Source: Megachile rotundata
Taxonomy: Eukaryota > Arthropoda > Insecta > Hymenoptera > Megachilidae
Reading direction: 5' to 3'
DNA: 64,000 bases
Assembly: GCF_050947335.1 (NCBI RefSeq)
Contig: NW_027474181.1
Coordinates: 1-64,000, forward strand
The translations under genes and the position numbers were made by a program. Of the stretch, positions 13,501-25,590 are shown piece after piece. The first letter of the stretch is position 1; each line of letters begins with the position of its first letter. A model generated the notes under the pieces. It did no database searches. It saw nothing but the letters and a program-made list of their open reading frames with translations, and had not been told where the DNA came from.

Positions 13501-14710
13501 TGGCTAATAGTATGGGTTAGATTGATAATTATAAGAGTAATGATTATAGTAATTGTCGTTCTATCGGTCATATAACCATAATATGGCTAATAATATGAGT
13601 TAGATTGATAATAATAAGAGTAATGAGTATAGTAATTGTCGTTCTATCGATCATATAAGCATAATGTGGCTAATAATATGAGTTAGATTGATAATAATAA
13701 GAGTAGTAAGTATAGTAATTGTCGTTCTATCGATCATATCTGCGTAATATGGCTAATAATATAAGTTAGATTGATAATAATAAGAGTAAGAAGTGAAGTA
13801 ATTGTCGTTCTATGGATCATATAAGCATAATATGGCTAATAATATGAGTTAGATTGATAATAATAAGAGTAATAAGTATAGTAATTGTCGTTCTATCGAT
13901 CATATAAGCATAATGTGGCTAATAATATGAGTTAGATTGATAATAATAAGAGTAATAAGTATAGTAATTGTCGTTCTATCGATCATATCTACATAATATG
14001 GTTAATAATATGAGTTAGATTGATAATAATAAGAGTAATAAGTATAGTAATTGTCGTTCTATCAATCATATCTGCATAATATGGTTAATAATATGAGTTA
14101 GATTGATTATAATAAGAGTAATGAGTATAGTAATTGTCGTTCTATCGATCATATAAGCATAATATGGCTAATAATATGAGTTAGATTGATAATAATAAGA
14201 GTAATAAGTACAGTAATTGTCGTTCTATCGATCATATAAGCACAATATGGCTAATAATATAAGTTAGGTTGATAATAATAAGAGTAAGAAGTATAGTAAT
14301 TGTCGTTCTATGGATCATATAAGCATAATATGGCTAATAATATGAGTTAGATTGATAATAATAAGAGTAATAAGTATAGTAATTGTCGTTCTATCGATCA
14401 TATAAGCATAATGTGGCTAATAATATGAGTTAGATAGATAATAATAAGAGTAATAAGTATAGTAATTGTCGTTCTATCGATCATATCTGCATAATATGGT
14501 TAATAATATGAGTTAGATTGATCATAATAAGAGTAATAAGTATAGTAATTGTCGTTCTATCGATCATATCTGCATAATATGGTTAATAATATGAGTTAGA
14601 TTGATTATTATAAGAGTAATGAGTATAGTAATTGTCGTTCTATCGATCATATAAGCATAATATGGCTAATAATATGAGTTAGATTGATAATAATTAGAGT
14701 AATGAGTATA
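9482..14710 (+). repeat. 63-mer HOR, copy 1 (5229 bp)
   Basis: First complete unit of a higher-order repeat whose period is exactly 63 x 83 = 5229 bp. The agaagtgaagtaatt marker lies at 10643 and 13797 here, at 15872 and 19026 in copy 2, and at 21101 in copy 3. Private differences I noticed are ataggc near 9508 (ataagc later), gtgggtgc near 9547 (gtgagtgc later), aataattatag at 10136 (aataagtatag later), and one whole monomer at about 12062-12148 that differs at several bases from its equivalents at 17291 and 22520. The start is set by loss of register to the left. The phase is otherwise arbitrary, as for any tandem repeat. Confidence 0.93.
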
Positions 14711-15790
14711 GTAATTGTCGTTCTATCGATCATATAAGCATAATATGGCTAATAATCTGAGTTAGATTGATAACAGTGAGTGCAATAAGTATAGTAATTG
14801 TCGTTCTATCGATCATATAAGCATAATGTGGCTAATAATATGAGTTAGATTGATAACAGTGAGTGTAACAAGTACAGTAATTGTCGTTCTATCGATCATA
14901 TAAGCATAATATGGCTAATAATATGAGTTAGATTGATAATAATAAGAGTAATGAGTATAGTAATTGTCGTTCTATCGATCATATAAGCATAATATGGCTA
15001 ATAATATGAGTTAGATTGATAATAATAGGAGTAATGAGTATAGTAATTGTCGTATTATCGATCATATAAGCATAATATGGCTAATAGTATGCGTTAGATT
15101 GATAATTATAAGAGTAATGAGTATAGTAATTGTCGTTCTATCAATCATATAAGCATAATAAGGCTAATAATATGAGTTAGATTGATAATAATAAGAGTAA
15201 TGAGTATAGTAATTGTCGTTCTATCGATCATATAAGCATAATGTGGCTAATAATATGAGTTAGATTGATAATAATAAGAGTAATAAGTATAGTAATAGTC
15301 GTTCTGTCGATCATATAAGCACAATATGGCTAATAATATAAGTTAGATTGATAATAATAAGAGTAATAAGTATAGTAATTGTCGTTCTATGGATCATATA
15401 AGCATAATATGGCTAATAATATGAGTTAGATTGATTATTATAAGAGTAATGAGTATAGTAATTGTCGTTCTATCGATCATATAAGCATAATATGGCTAAT
15501 AATATGAGTTAGATTGATAATAATTAGAGTAATGAGTATAGTAATTGTCGTTCTATCGATCATATAAGCATAATATGGCTAATAATCTGAGTTAGATTGA
15601 TAACAGTGAGTGCAATAAGTGTAGTAATTGTCGTTCTATCGATCATATAAGCATAATGTGGCTAATAATATGAGTTAGATTGATAACAGTGAGTGTAACA
15701 AGTACAGTAATTGTCGTTCTATCGATCATATAAGCATAATATGGCTAATAATATGAGTTAGATTGATAATAATAAGAGTAATGAGTATAG
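14603..15790 (+). repeat. Internal 10-mer duplication within the 63-mer HOR
   Basis: Inside the HOR, a run of about four distinctive monomers is repeated 830 bp (10 monomers) later. The run consists of gattattataag, then aattagagtaatgag, then ctgag with aacagtgagtgc, then aacagtgagtgtaac with agtacag. It starts at 14603 and again at 15433. The same pair occurs at about 19832/20662 in copy 3 and, in the rearranged copy, at 2651/3481. The aacagtgagtgc monomers at 2817 and 3647 give the same 830-bp spacing. The doubling is therefore older than the amplification of the 63-mer. Confidence 0.85.
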
Positions 15791-18700
15791 TAATTGTCGT
15801 TCTATCGATCATATAAGCATAATATGGCTAATAATATGAGTTAGATTGATAATAATAAGAGTAAGAAGTGAAGTAATTGTCGTTCTATGGATCATATAAG
15901 CATAATATGGCTAATAATATGAGTTAGATTGATAATAATAAGAGTAATAAGTATAGTAATTGTCGTTCTATCGATCATATAAGCATAATGTGGCTAATAA
16001 TATGAGTTAGATTGATAATAATAAGAGTAATAAGTATAGTAATTGTCGTTCTATCGATCATATCTACATAATATGGTTAATAATATGAGTTAGATTGACA
16101 ATAATAAGAGTAATAAGTATAGTAATTGTCGTTCTATCAATCATATCTGCATAATATGGTTAATAATATGAGTTAGATTGATTATAATAAGAGTAATGAG
16201 TATAGTAATTGTCGTTCTATCGATCATATAAGCATAATATGGCTAATAATATGAGTTAGATTGATAATAATAAGAGTAATGAGTATAGTAATTGTCGTTC
16301 TATCGATCATATAAGCATAATATGGCTAATAATATGAGTTAGATTGATAATAATAGGAGTAATAAGTATAGTAATTGCCGCTCTATCGATCATATAAGCA
16401 TAATACGGCTAATAATATGAGTTAGATTGATAATAATAGGAGTAATAAGTATAGTAATTGTCGTTCTATCGATCATATAAGCATAATGTGGCTAATAATA
16501 TGAGTTAGATTGATAATAATAAGAGTAATAAGTATAGTAATTGTCGTTCTATCGATCATATCTACATAATATGGTTAATAATATGAGTTAGATTGACAAT
16601 AATAAGAGTAATAAGTATAGTAATTGTCGTTCTATCAATCATATCTGCATAATATGGTTAATAATATGAGTTAGATTGATTATAATAAGAGTAATGAGTA
16701 TAGTAATTGTCATTCTAACGATCATATAAGCATAATATTACTAATAATATGAGTTGGATTGATAATAATAGGAGTAATAAGTATAGTAATTGTCGTTCTA
16801 TCGATCATATAAGCATAATATGGCTAATAATATGCGTTAGATTGATAATAATAAGAGTAATGAGTATAGTAATTGTCGTTCTATCGATCATATACGCATA
16901 ATATGGCTAACAATCTGAGTTAGATTGATTACAGTGAGTGCAATAAGTATAGTAATTGTCGTTCTATCGATCATATAAGCATAATGTGGCTAATAATATG
17001 AGTTAGATTGATAATAATAAGAGTAATGAGTATAGTAATTGTCGCTCTATCGATCATATAAGCACAATATGGCTAATAATATGAGTTAGATTGATAATAA
17101 TTAGAGTAATGAGTATAGTAATTGTCATTCTAACGATCATATAAGCATAATATTACTAATAATATGAGTTAGATTGATAATAATAGGAGTAATAAGTATA
17201 GTAATTGCCGCTCTATCGATCATATAAGCATAATACGGCTAATAATATGAGTTAGATTGATAATAATAGGAGTAATAAGTATAGTAATTGCCGCTCTATC
17301 GATCATATAAGCATAATACGGCTAATAATATGAGTTAGATTGATAATAATAAGAGTAATGAGTATAGTAATTGTCGTACTATCGATCATATAAGCATAAT
17401 ATGGCTAATAATATGAGTCAGATTGATAATAATAAGAGTAATAAGTATAGTAATTGTCGTTCTATCGGTCATATAACCATAATATGGCTAATAATATGGG
17501 TTAGATTGATAATAGTGAGTGTAATAAGTATAGTAATTGTCGCTCTATCGATCATATAAGCACAATATGGCTAATAATATGAGTTAGATTGATAATAATA
17601 GGAGTAACAAGTATAGTAATTGTCGTTCTATCGATCATATAAGCACAATATGGCTAATAATATAAGTTAGATTGATAATAATAAGAGTAAGAAGTATAGT
17701 AATTGTCGTTCTATCGATCATATAAGCATAATATGGCTAATAATATGGGTTAGATTGATAATAATAAGAGTAATGAGTATAGTAATTGTCGTTCTATCAA
17801 TCATATAAGCATAATATGGCTAATAATATGAGTTAGATTGATAATAATAAGAGTAATAAGTATAGTAATTGTCGTTCTATCGATCATATCTGCGTAATAT
17901 GGCTAATAATATGAGTTAGATTGATAATAGTGAGTGTAATAAGTATAGTAATTGTCGTTCTATCGATCATATAAGCATAATATGCCTAATAATCTGAGTT
18001 AGATTGATAACAGTGGGTGCAATAAGTATAGTAATTGTCGTTCTATCGATCATATAAGCATAATATGGCTAATAACATGAGTTAGATTGATAATAATAAG
18101 AGTAATAAGTACAGTAATTGTCGTTCTATCGATCATATAAGCATAATGTGGCTAATAATATGAATTAGATTGATAATAATAAGAGTAATAAGAATAGTAA
18201 TAGTCGTTCTATCGATCATATAAGCACAATATGGCTAATAATATAAGTTAGATTGATAATAATAAGAGTAAGAAGTATAGTAATTGTCGTTCTATCGATC
18301 ATATCTGCATAATATGCCTAATAATCTGAGTTAGATTGATAACAGTGAGTGCAATAAGTATAGTAATTGTCGTTCTATCGATCATATAAGCATAATGTGG
18401 CTAATAATATGAGTTACATTGATAACAGTGAGTGTAATAAGTACAGTAATTGTCGTTCTATCGATCATATAAGCACAATATGGCTAATAATATGAGTTAG
18501 ATTGATATTAATAAGAGTAATAAGTATAGTAATTGTCGTTCTATCGGTCATATAACCATAATATGGCTAATAATATGGGATAGATTGATAATAATAAGAG
18601 TAATAAGTATAGTAATTGTCGTACTATCGATCATATCTGCATAATATGGTTAATAATATGAGTTAGATTGATAATAATAGGAGTAATGAGTATAGTAATT

Positions 18701-19939
18701 GTCGTATTATCGATCATATAAGCATAATATGGCTAATAGTATGGGTTAGATTGATAATTATAAGAGTAATGATTATAGTAATTGTCGTTCTATCGGTCAT
18801 ATAACCATAATATGGCTAATAATATGAGTTAGATTGATAATAATAAGAGTAATGAGTATAGTAATTGTCGTTCTATCGATCATATAAGCATAATGTGGCT
18901 AATAATATGAGTTAGATTGATAATAATAAGAGTAGTAAGTATAGTAATTGTCGTTCTATCGATCATATCTGCGTAATATGGCTAATAATATAAGTTAGAT
19001 TGATAATAATAAGAGTAAGAAGTGAAGTAATTGTCGTTCTATGGATCATATAAGGATAATATGGCTAATAATATGAGTTAGATTGATAATAATAAGAGTA
19101 ATAAGTATAGTAATTGTCGTTCTATCGATCATATAAGCATAATGTGGCTAATAATATGAGTTAGATTGATAATAATAAGAGTAATAAGTATAGTAATTGT
19201 CGTTCTATCGATCATATCTACATAATATGGTTAATAATATGAGTTAGATTGATAATAATAAGAGTAATAAGTATAGTAATTGTCGTTCTATCAATCATAT
19301 CTGCATAATATGGTTAATAATATGAGTTAGATTGATTATAATAAGAGTAATGAGTATAGTAATTGTCGTTCTATCGATCATATATGCATAATATGGCTAA
19401 TAATATGAGTTAGATTGATAATAATAAGAGTAATAAGTACAGTAATTGTCGTTCTATCGATCATATAAGCACAATATGGCTAATAATATAAGTTAGGTTG
19501 ATAATAATAAGAGTAAGAAGTATAGTAATTGTCGTTCTATGGATCATATAAGCATAATATGGCTAATAATATGAGTTAGATTGATAATAATAAGAGTAAT
19601 AAGTATAGTAATTGTCGTTCTATCGATCATATAAGCATAATGTGGCTAATAATATGAGTTAGATAGATAATAATAAGAGTAATAAGTATAGTAATTGTCG
19701 TTCTATCGATCATATCTGCATAATATGGTTAATAATATGAGTTAGATTGATCATAATAAGAGTAATAAGTATAGTAATTGTCGTTCTATCGATCATATCT
19801 GCATAATATGGTTAATAATATGAGTTAGATTGATTATTATAAGAGTAATGAGTATAGTAATTGTCGTTCTATCGATCATATAAGCATAATATGGCTAATA
19901 ATATGAGTTAGATTGATAATAATTAGAGTAATGAGTATA
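14711..19939 (+). repeat. 63-mer HOR, copy 2 (5229 bp)
   Basis: Second complete HOR unit, in exact 5229-bp register with copies 1 and 3. Private single-base differences on reading: tatgcgtta near 15090 where both neighbours have tatggg, aataagtgtag near 15620 where both have aataagtatag, and ggctaacaatc near 16910 where both have ggctaataatc. Near 19052 it has ataaggataat, and near 19384 catatatgcat, against ataagcat in copy 1. That few differences over more than 5 kb means homogenisation acts at the level of the 63-mer, not the single monomer. Neighbouring monomers within the unit differ from one another far more than equivalent monomers in different units do. Confidence 0.95.
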
Positions 19940-22783
19940 GTAATTGTCGTTCTATCGATCATATAAGCATAATATGGCTAATAATCTGAGTTAGATTGAT
20001 AACAGTGAGTGCAATAAGTATAGTAATTGTCGTTCTATCGATCATATAAGCATAATGTGGCTAATAATATGAGTTAGATTGATAACAGTGAGTGTAACAA
20101 GTACAGTAATTGTCGTTCTATCGATCATATAAGCATAATATGGCTAATAATATGAGTTAGATTGATAATAATAAGAGTAATGAGTATAGTAATTGTCGTT
20201 CTATCGATCATATAAGCATAATATGGCTAATAATATGAGTTAGATTGATAATAATAGGAGTAATGAGTATAGTAATTGTCGTATTATCGATCATATAAGC
20301 ATAATATGGCTAATAGTATGGGTTAGATTGATAATTATAAGAGTAATGAGTATAGTAATTGTCGTTCTATCAATCATATAAGCATAATAAGGCTAATAAT
20401 ATGAGTTAGATTGATAATAATAAGAGTAATGAGTATAGTAATTGTCGTTCTATCGATCATATAAGCATAATGTGGCTAATAATATGAGTTAGATTGATAA
20501 TAATAAGAGTAATAAGTATAGTAATAGTCGTTCTGTCGATCATATAAGCACAATATGGCTAATAATATAAGTTAGATTGATAATAATAAGAGTAATAAGT
20601 ATAGTAATTGTCGTTCTATGGATCATATAAGCATAATATGGCTAATAATATGAGTTAGATTGATTATTATAAGAGTAATGAGTATAGTAATTGTCGTTCT
20701 ATCGATCATATAAGCATAATATGGCTAATAATATGAGTTAGATTGATAATAATTAGAGTAATGAGTATAGTAATTGTCGTTCTATCGATCATATAAGCAT
20801 AATATGGCTAATAATCTGAGTTAGATTGATAACAGTGAGTGCAATAAGTATAGTAATTGTCGTTCTATCGATCATATAAGCATAATGTGGCTAATAATAT
20901 GAGTTAGATTGATAACAGTGAGTGTAACAAGTACAGTAATTGTCGTTCTATCGATCATATAAGCATAATATGGCTAATAATATGAGTTAGATTGATAATA
21001 ATAAGAGTAATGAGTATAGTAATTGTCGTTCTATCGATCATATAAGCATAATATGGCTAATAATATGAGTTAGATTGATAATAATAAGAGTAAGAAGTGA
21101 AGTAATTGTCGTTCTATGGATCATATAAGCATAATATGGCTAATAATATGAGTTAGATTGATAATAATAAGAGTAATAAGTATAGTAATTGTCGTTCTAT
21201 CGATCATATAAGCATAATGTGGCTAATAATATGAGTTAGATTGATAATAATAAGAGTAATAAGTATAGTAATTGTCGTTCTATCGATCATATCTACATAA
21301 TATGGTTAATAATATGAGTTAGATTGACAATAATAAGAGTAATAAGTATAGTAATTGTCGTTCTATCAATCATATCTGCATAATATGGTTAATAATATGA
21401 GTTAGATTGATTATAATAAGAGTAATGAGTATAGTAATTGTCGTTCTATCGATCATATAAGCATAATATGGCTAATAATATGAGTTAGATTGATAATAAT
21501 AAGAGTAATGAGTATAGTAATTGTCGTTCTATCGATCATATAAGCATAATATGGCTAATAATATGAGTTAGATTGATAATAATAGGAGTAATAAGTATAG
21601 TAATTGCCGCTCTATCGATCATATAAGCATAATACGGCTAATAATATGAGTTAGATTGATAATAATAGGAGTAATAAGTATAGTAATTGTCGTTCTATCG
21701 ATCATATAAGCATAATGTGGCTAATAATATGAGTTAGATTGATAATAATAAGAGTAATAAGTATAGTAATTGTCGTTCTATCGATCATATCTACATAATA
21801 TGGTTAATAATATGAGTTAGATTGACAATAATAAGAGTAATAAGTATAGTAATTGTCGTTCTATCAATCATATCTGCATAATATGGTTAATAATATGAGT
21901 TAGATTGATTATAATAAGAGTAATGAGTATAGTAATTGTCATTCTAACGATCATATAAGCATAATATTACTAATAATATGAGTTGGATTGATAATAATAG
22001 GAGTAATAAGTATAGTAATTGTCGTTCTATCGATCATATAAGCATAATATGGCTAATAATATGCGTTAGATTGATAATAATAAGAGTAATGAGTATAGTA
22101 ATTGTCGTTCTATCGATCATATACGCATAATATGGCTAATAATCTGAGTTAGATTGATTACAGTGAGTGCAATAAGTATAGTAATTGTCGTTCTATCGAT
22201 CATATAAGCATAATGTGGCTAATAATATGAGTTAGATTGATAATAATAAGAGTAATGAGTATAGTAATTGTCGCTCTATCGATCATATAAGCACAATATG
22301 GCTAATAATATGAGTTAGATTGATAATAATTAGAGTAATGAGTATAGTAATTGTCATTCTAACGATCATATAAGCATAATATTACTAATAATATGAGTTA
22401 GATTGATAATAATAGGAGTAATAAGTATAGTAATTGCCGCTCTATCGATCATATAAGCATAATACGGCTAATAATATGAGTTAGATTGATAATAATAGGA
22501 GTAATAAGTATAGTAATTGCCGCTCTATCGATCATATAAGCATAATACGGCTAATAATATGAGTTAGATTGATAATAATAAGAGTAATGAGTATAGTAAT
22601 TGTCGTACTATCGATCATATAAGCATAATATGGCTAATAATATGAGTCAGATTGATAATAATAAGAGTAATAAGTATAGTAATTGTCGTTCTATCGGTCA
22701 TATAACCATAATATGGCTAATAATATGGGTTAGATTGATAATAGTGAGTGTAATAAGTATAGTAATTGTCGCTCTATCGATCA
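19940..22783 (+). repeat. 63-mer HOR, copy 3 (partial, cut by gap)
   Basis: About 54% of a third HOR unit (2844 bp), running into the N gap in mid-monomer after gctctatcgatca. Markers stay in register: gataacagtgagtgc near 19999 and 20829, agaagtgaagtaatt at 21101, and the doubled gccgctct...acggc pair near 22437 and 22520, which copy 2 shares and copy 1 lacks. The sequence expected next, from copy 2, is tataagcacaatatggc. The true extent of the HOR array beyond this point is not represented in the window. Confidence 0.93.
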
Positions 22784-22883
22784 NNNNNNNNNNNNNNNNN
22801 NNNNNNNNNNNNNNNNNNNNNNNNNNNNNNNNNNNNNNNNNNNNNNNNNNNNNNNNNNNNNNNNNNNNNNNNNNNNNNNNNNN
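22784..22883. other. Assembly gap, 100 N (block 1 / block 2 join)
   Basis: Exactly 100 N, the usual placeholder for a gap of unknown size. Sequence stops after atcgatca and resumes at tggccaataat, so by monomer phase the missing length should be 13 bp modulo 83, whereas 100 is 17 modulo 83. The N count therefore does not fit a true length unless a small indel lies within. The satellite keeps its orientation but the variant set changes completely across the gap. Confidence 0.97.
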
Positions 22884-24119
22884 TGGCCAATAATATGAGT
22901 TAGATTGATATTAATAAGAGTAATAAGTATAGTAATTGTCGTTCTATCGATCATATAAGCATAATATGGCTAATAATATGAGTTAGATTGATAATAATAA
23001 GAGTAATAAGTATAGTAATTGTCGTTCTATCGATTATATAATCTTAATATTTCTAATAATATGAGTTAGATTGATAATAATAAGAGTAACAAGTATAGTT
23101 ATTGTCGTTCTATCGATAATATAAGCATAATATGGCTAATAATATGAGTTAGATTGATAATAATGAGAGTAACAAGTATAGTAATTGTCGTTCTATCGAT
23201 CATATAAGCATAATATGGTTAATAATATGAGTTAGATTGATAATAATAAGAGTAATAAGTATAGTAATTGTCGTTCTATCGATCATATAAGCTTAATATT
23301 TCTAATAATATGAGTTAGATTGATAATAATAAGAGTAACAAGTATAGTCATTGTCGTTCTGTCGATAATATAAGCATAATATGGCTAATAATATGAGTTA
23401 GATTGACAACAGTAAGAGTACTAAGTATAATATCTGTCATTCTATCGATCATATAAGCATAATATGGCTAATAATATGAGTTAGATTGATAATAATAAGA
23501 GTAAGAAGTATAGTAATTGTCGTTCTATCGATCCTATAAACATAATATGGCTAATAGTATGAGTTAGATTGATAACAATAAGAGTAACAAGTATAGTAAT
23601 TGTCGTTCAATCGATCATATAAGCTTAATATTTCTAATAATATGAGTTAGATTGATAACAATAAAAGTAACAAGTATAGTAATTGTCGTTCTATCGATCA
23701 TATAAGCATAATATGGCTAATAATATGAGTTAGATTGATAATAATACGAGTAATGAGTGTGGTAATTGTCGTCCTATCGAGCATATCCACATAATATGGC
23801 CAATAATATGAGTTAGATTGATAATAATAAGAGTAATGAGTATAGTAATTGTCGTCCTATCGATCATATCCACATAATATGGCCAATAATATGAGTTAGA
23901 TTGATAATAATAAGAGTAATAACTATAGTAATTGTCGTTCTATCGATCATATAAGCTTAATAGTTCTAATAATATGAGTTAGATTGATAATAATAAGAGT
24001 AACAAGGATAGTTATTGTCGTTCTATCGATAATATAAGCATAATATGGCTAATAATATGAGTTAGATTGACAACAGTAAGAGTACTAAGTATAGTAACTG
24101 TCATTCTATCGATCATATA

Positions 24120-24907
24120 AGCATAATATGGCTAATAATATGAGTTAGATTGATAATAATAACAGTAATAAGTATAGTAATTGTCGTTCTATCGATCATA
24201 TAAGCATAATATGGCTAATAATATGAGTTAGATTGATAATAACAACAATAATAAGTATAGTAATTGTCGTTCTATCGATCATATAAGCATAATATGGCAA
24301 ATAATATGAGTTAAATTGATAATAATGAGAGTAACAAGTATAGTAATTGTCGTTCAATCGATCATATAAGCATAATATGGCTAATAATATGAGTTAGATT
24401 GATAAAAGTAAGAGTAATATGTATAGTAATTGCCATTCTATCGATCATATAAGCATAATATGGCTAATAATATGAGTTAGATTGATAATAACAACAATAA
24501 TAAGTATAGTAATTGTCGTTCTATCGATCATATAAGCATAATATGGCTAATAATATGAGTTAGATTGATAATAATGAGAGTAACAAGTATAGTAATTGTC
24601 GTTCTATCGATCATATAAGCATAATATGTCTAATAATATGAGTTAGATTGATAATAATAAGAGTAATAAGTATAGTAATTGTCGTTCTATCGATCATATA
24701 AGCTTAATATTTCTAATAATATGAGTTAGATTGATAATAATAAGAGTAACAAGTATAGTCATTGTCGTTCTGTCGATAATATAAGCATAATATGGCTAAT
24801 AATATGAGTTAGATTGACAACAGTAAGAGTACTAAGTATAATATCTGTCATTCTATCGATCATATAAGCATAATATGGCTAATAATATGAGTTAGATTGA
24901 TAATAAT
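24120..24907 (+). repeat. 0.8-kb segment repeated at about 29929-30716
   Basis: This segment holds aacagtaataag, aacaacaataataag, ggcaaataatatgagttaaa (24296) and gtaatatg monomers, then a HindIII-site and an agtact monomer. It recurs in the same order at about 29929-30716. The ggcaaat landmark is at 24296 and 30105, 5809 bp apart, which is 70 monomers less one base. The missing base is the heritable deletion tagtattg near 26331. The ends are set by the change from aataac to aataag at the right and by loss of match at the left. Confidence 0.75.
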
Positions 24908-25590
24908 AACAGTAATAAGTATAGTAATTGTCGTTCTATCGATCATATAAGCATAATATGGCTAATAATATGAGTTAGATTGTTAATAATAAGAGTAATA
25001 AGAATAGTAATTGTCGTTCTATCGATCATATAAGCTTAATATTTCTAATAATATGAGTTAGATTGATAATAATAAGAGTAACAAGTATAGTCATTGTCGT
25101 TCTGTCGATAATATAAGCATAATATGGCTAATAATATGAGTTAGATTGACAACAGTAAGAGTACTAAGTATAATATCTGTCATTCTATCGATCATATAAG
25201 CATAATATGGCTAATAATATGAGTTAGATTGATAATAATAACAGTAATAAGTATAGTAATTGTCGTTCTATCGATCATATAAGCATAATATGGCTAATAA
25301 TATGAGTTAGATTGATAATAATAAGAGTAATAAGAATAGTAATTGTCGTTCTATCGATCATATAAGCTTAATATTTCTAATAATATGAGTTAGATTGATA
25401 ATAATAAGAGTAACAAGTATAGTCATTGTCGTTCTGTCGATAATATAAGCATAATATGGCTAATAATATGAGTTAGATTGACAACAGTAAGAGTACTAAG
25501 TATAATATCTGTCATTCTATCGATCATATAAGCATAATATGGCTAATAATATGAGTTAGATTGATAATAATAACAGTAATAAGTATAGTA
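24630..25590 (+). repeat. Local 4-mer HOR, three copies of 332 bp
   Basis: Three consecutive 332-bp units, each of four monomers: one ending in the HindIII-site variant, one with gtcattgtcgttctgtcga, the agtact monomer with ataatatctgtc, and one with aacagtaataag. The landmark ctgtcgataat is at 24770, 25102 and 25434, exactly 332 bp apart each time. The third unit gives way near 25590, where gtaactgtcattctgtcg replaces gtaattgtcgttctatcg. Single-base differences separate the units: tgttaataat near 24981, and aagaatag in units 2 and 3 against aagtatag in unit 1. Confidence 0.88.

Larger units (their letters stand above)
1..22783 (+). repeat. Block 1: 83-bp satellite array, forward orientation
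   Basis: Head-to-tail copies of an 83-bp monomer, about 274 of them. In the phase used here a monomer opens with agtaattgtcgttctatcga, continues through catataagcataatatggc and taataatatgagttagattg, and closes with ataataataagagtaataag plus tat. The unit length follows from successive agtaattgtc starts, for example 601 and 684. A canonical copy has 20 G+C in 83. Most copies carry an ATCGAT (ClaI) palindrome. Diagnostic variants of this block are tctgcat with ggttaat, ctgag replacing atgag, aacagtgagtgcaa, aattagagtaatgag and gtattatcg. I did not see the AAGCTT variant that is frequent in blocks 2 and 3. There is no non-satellite interruption and no credible coding sequence. The family is not one I recognise. 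Confidence 0.97.

Noticed and set aside
1..22783. CRISPR-like array
   Set aside because: Regular repetition suggested it briefly, but the whole 83-bp unit is repeated with low divergence and there are no unique spacers between constant repeats. No cas genes are present.
22600..22893. A 97-codon open frame at the block 1 / block 2 join
   Set aside because: It is the third HOR copy of the same chance frame, extended only because it runs through 100 undefined bases. The length is an artefact of the gap.
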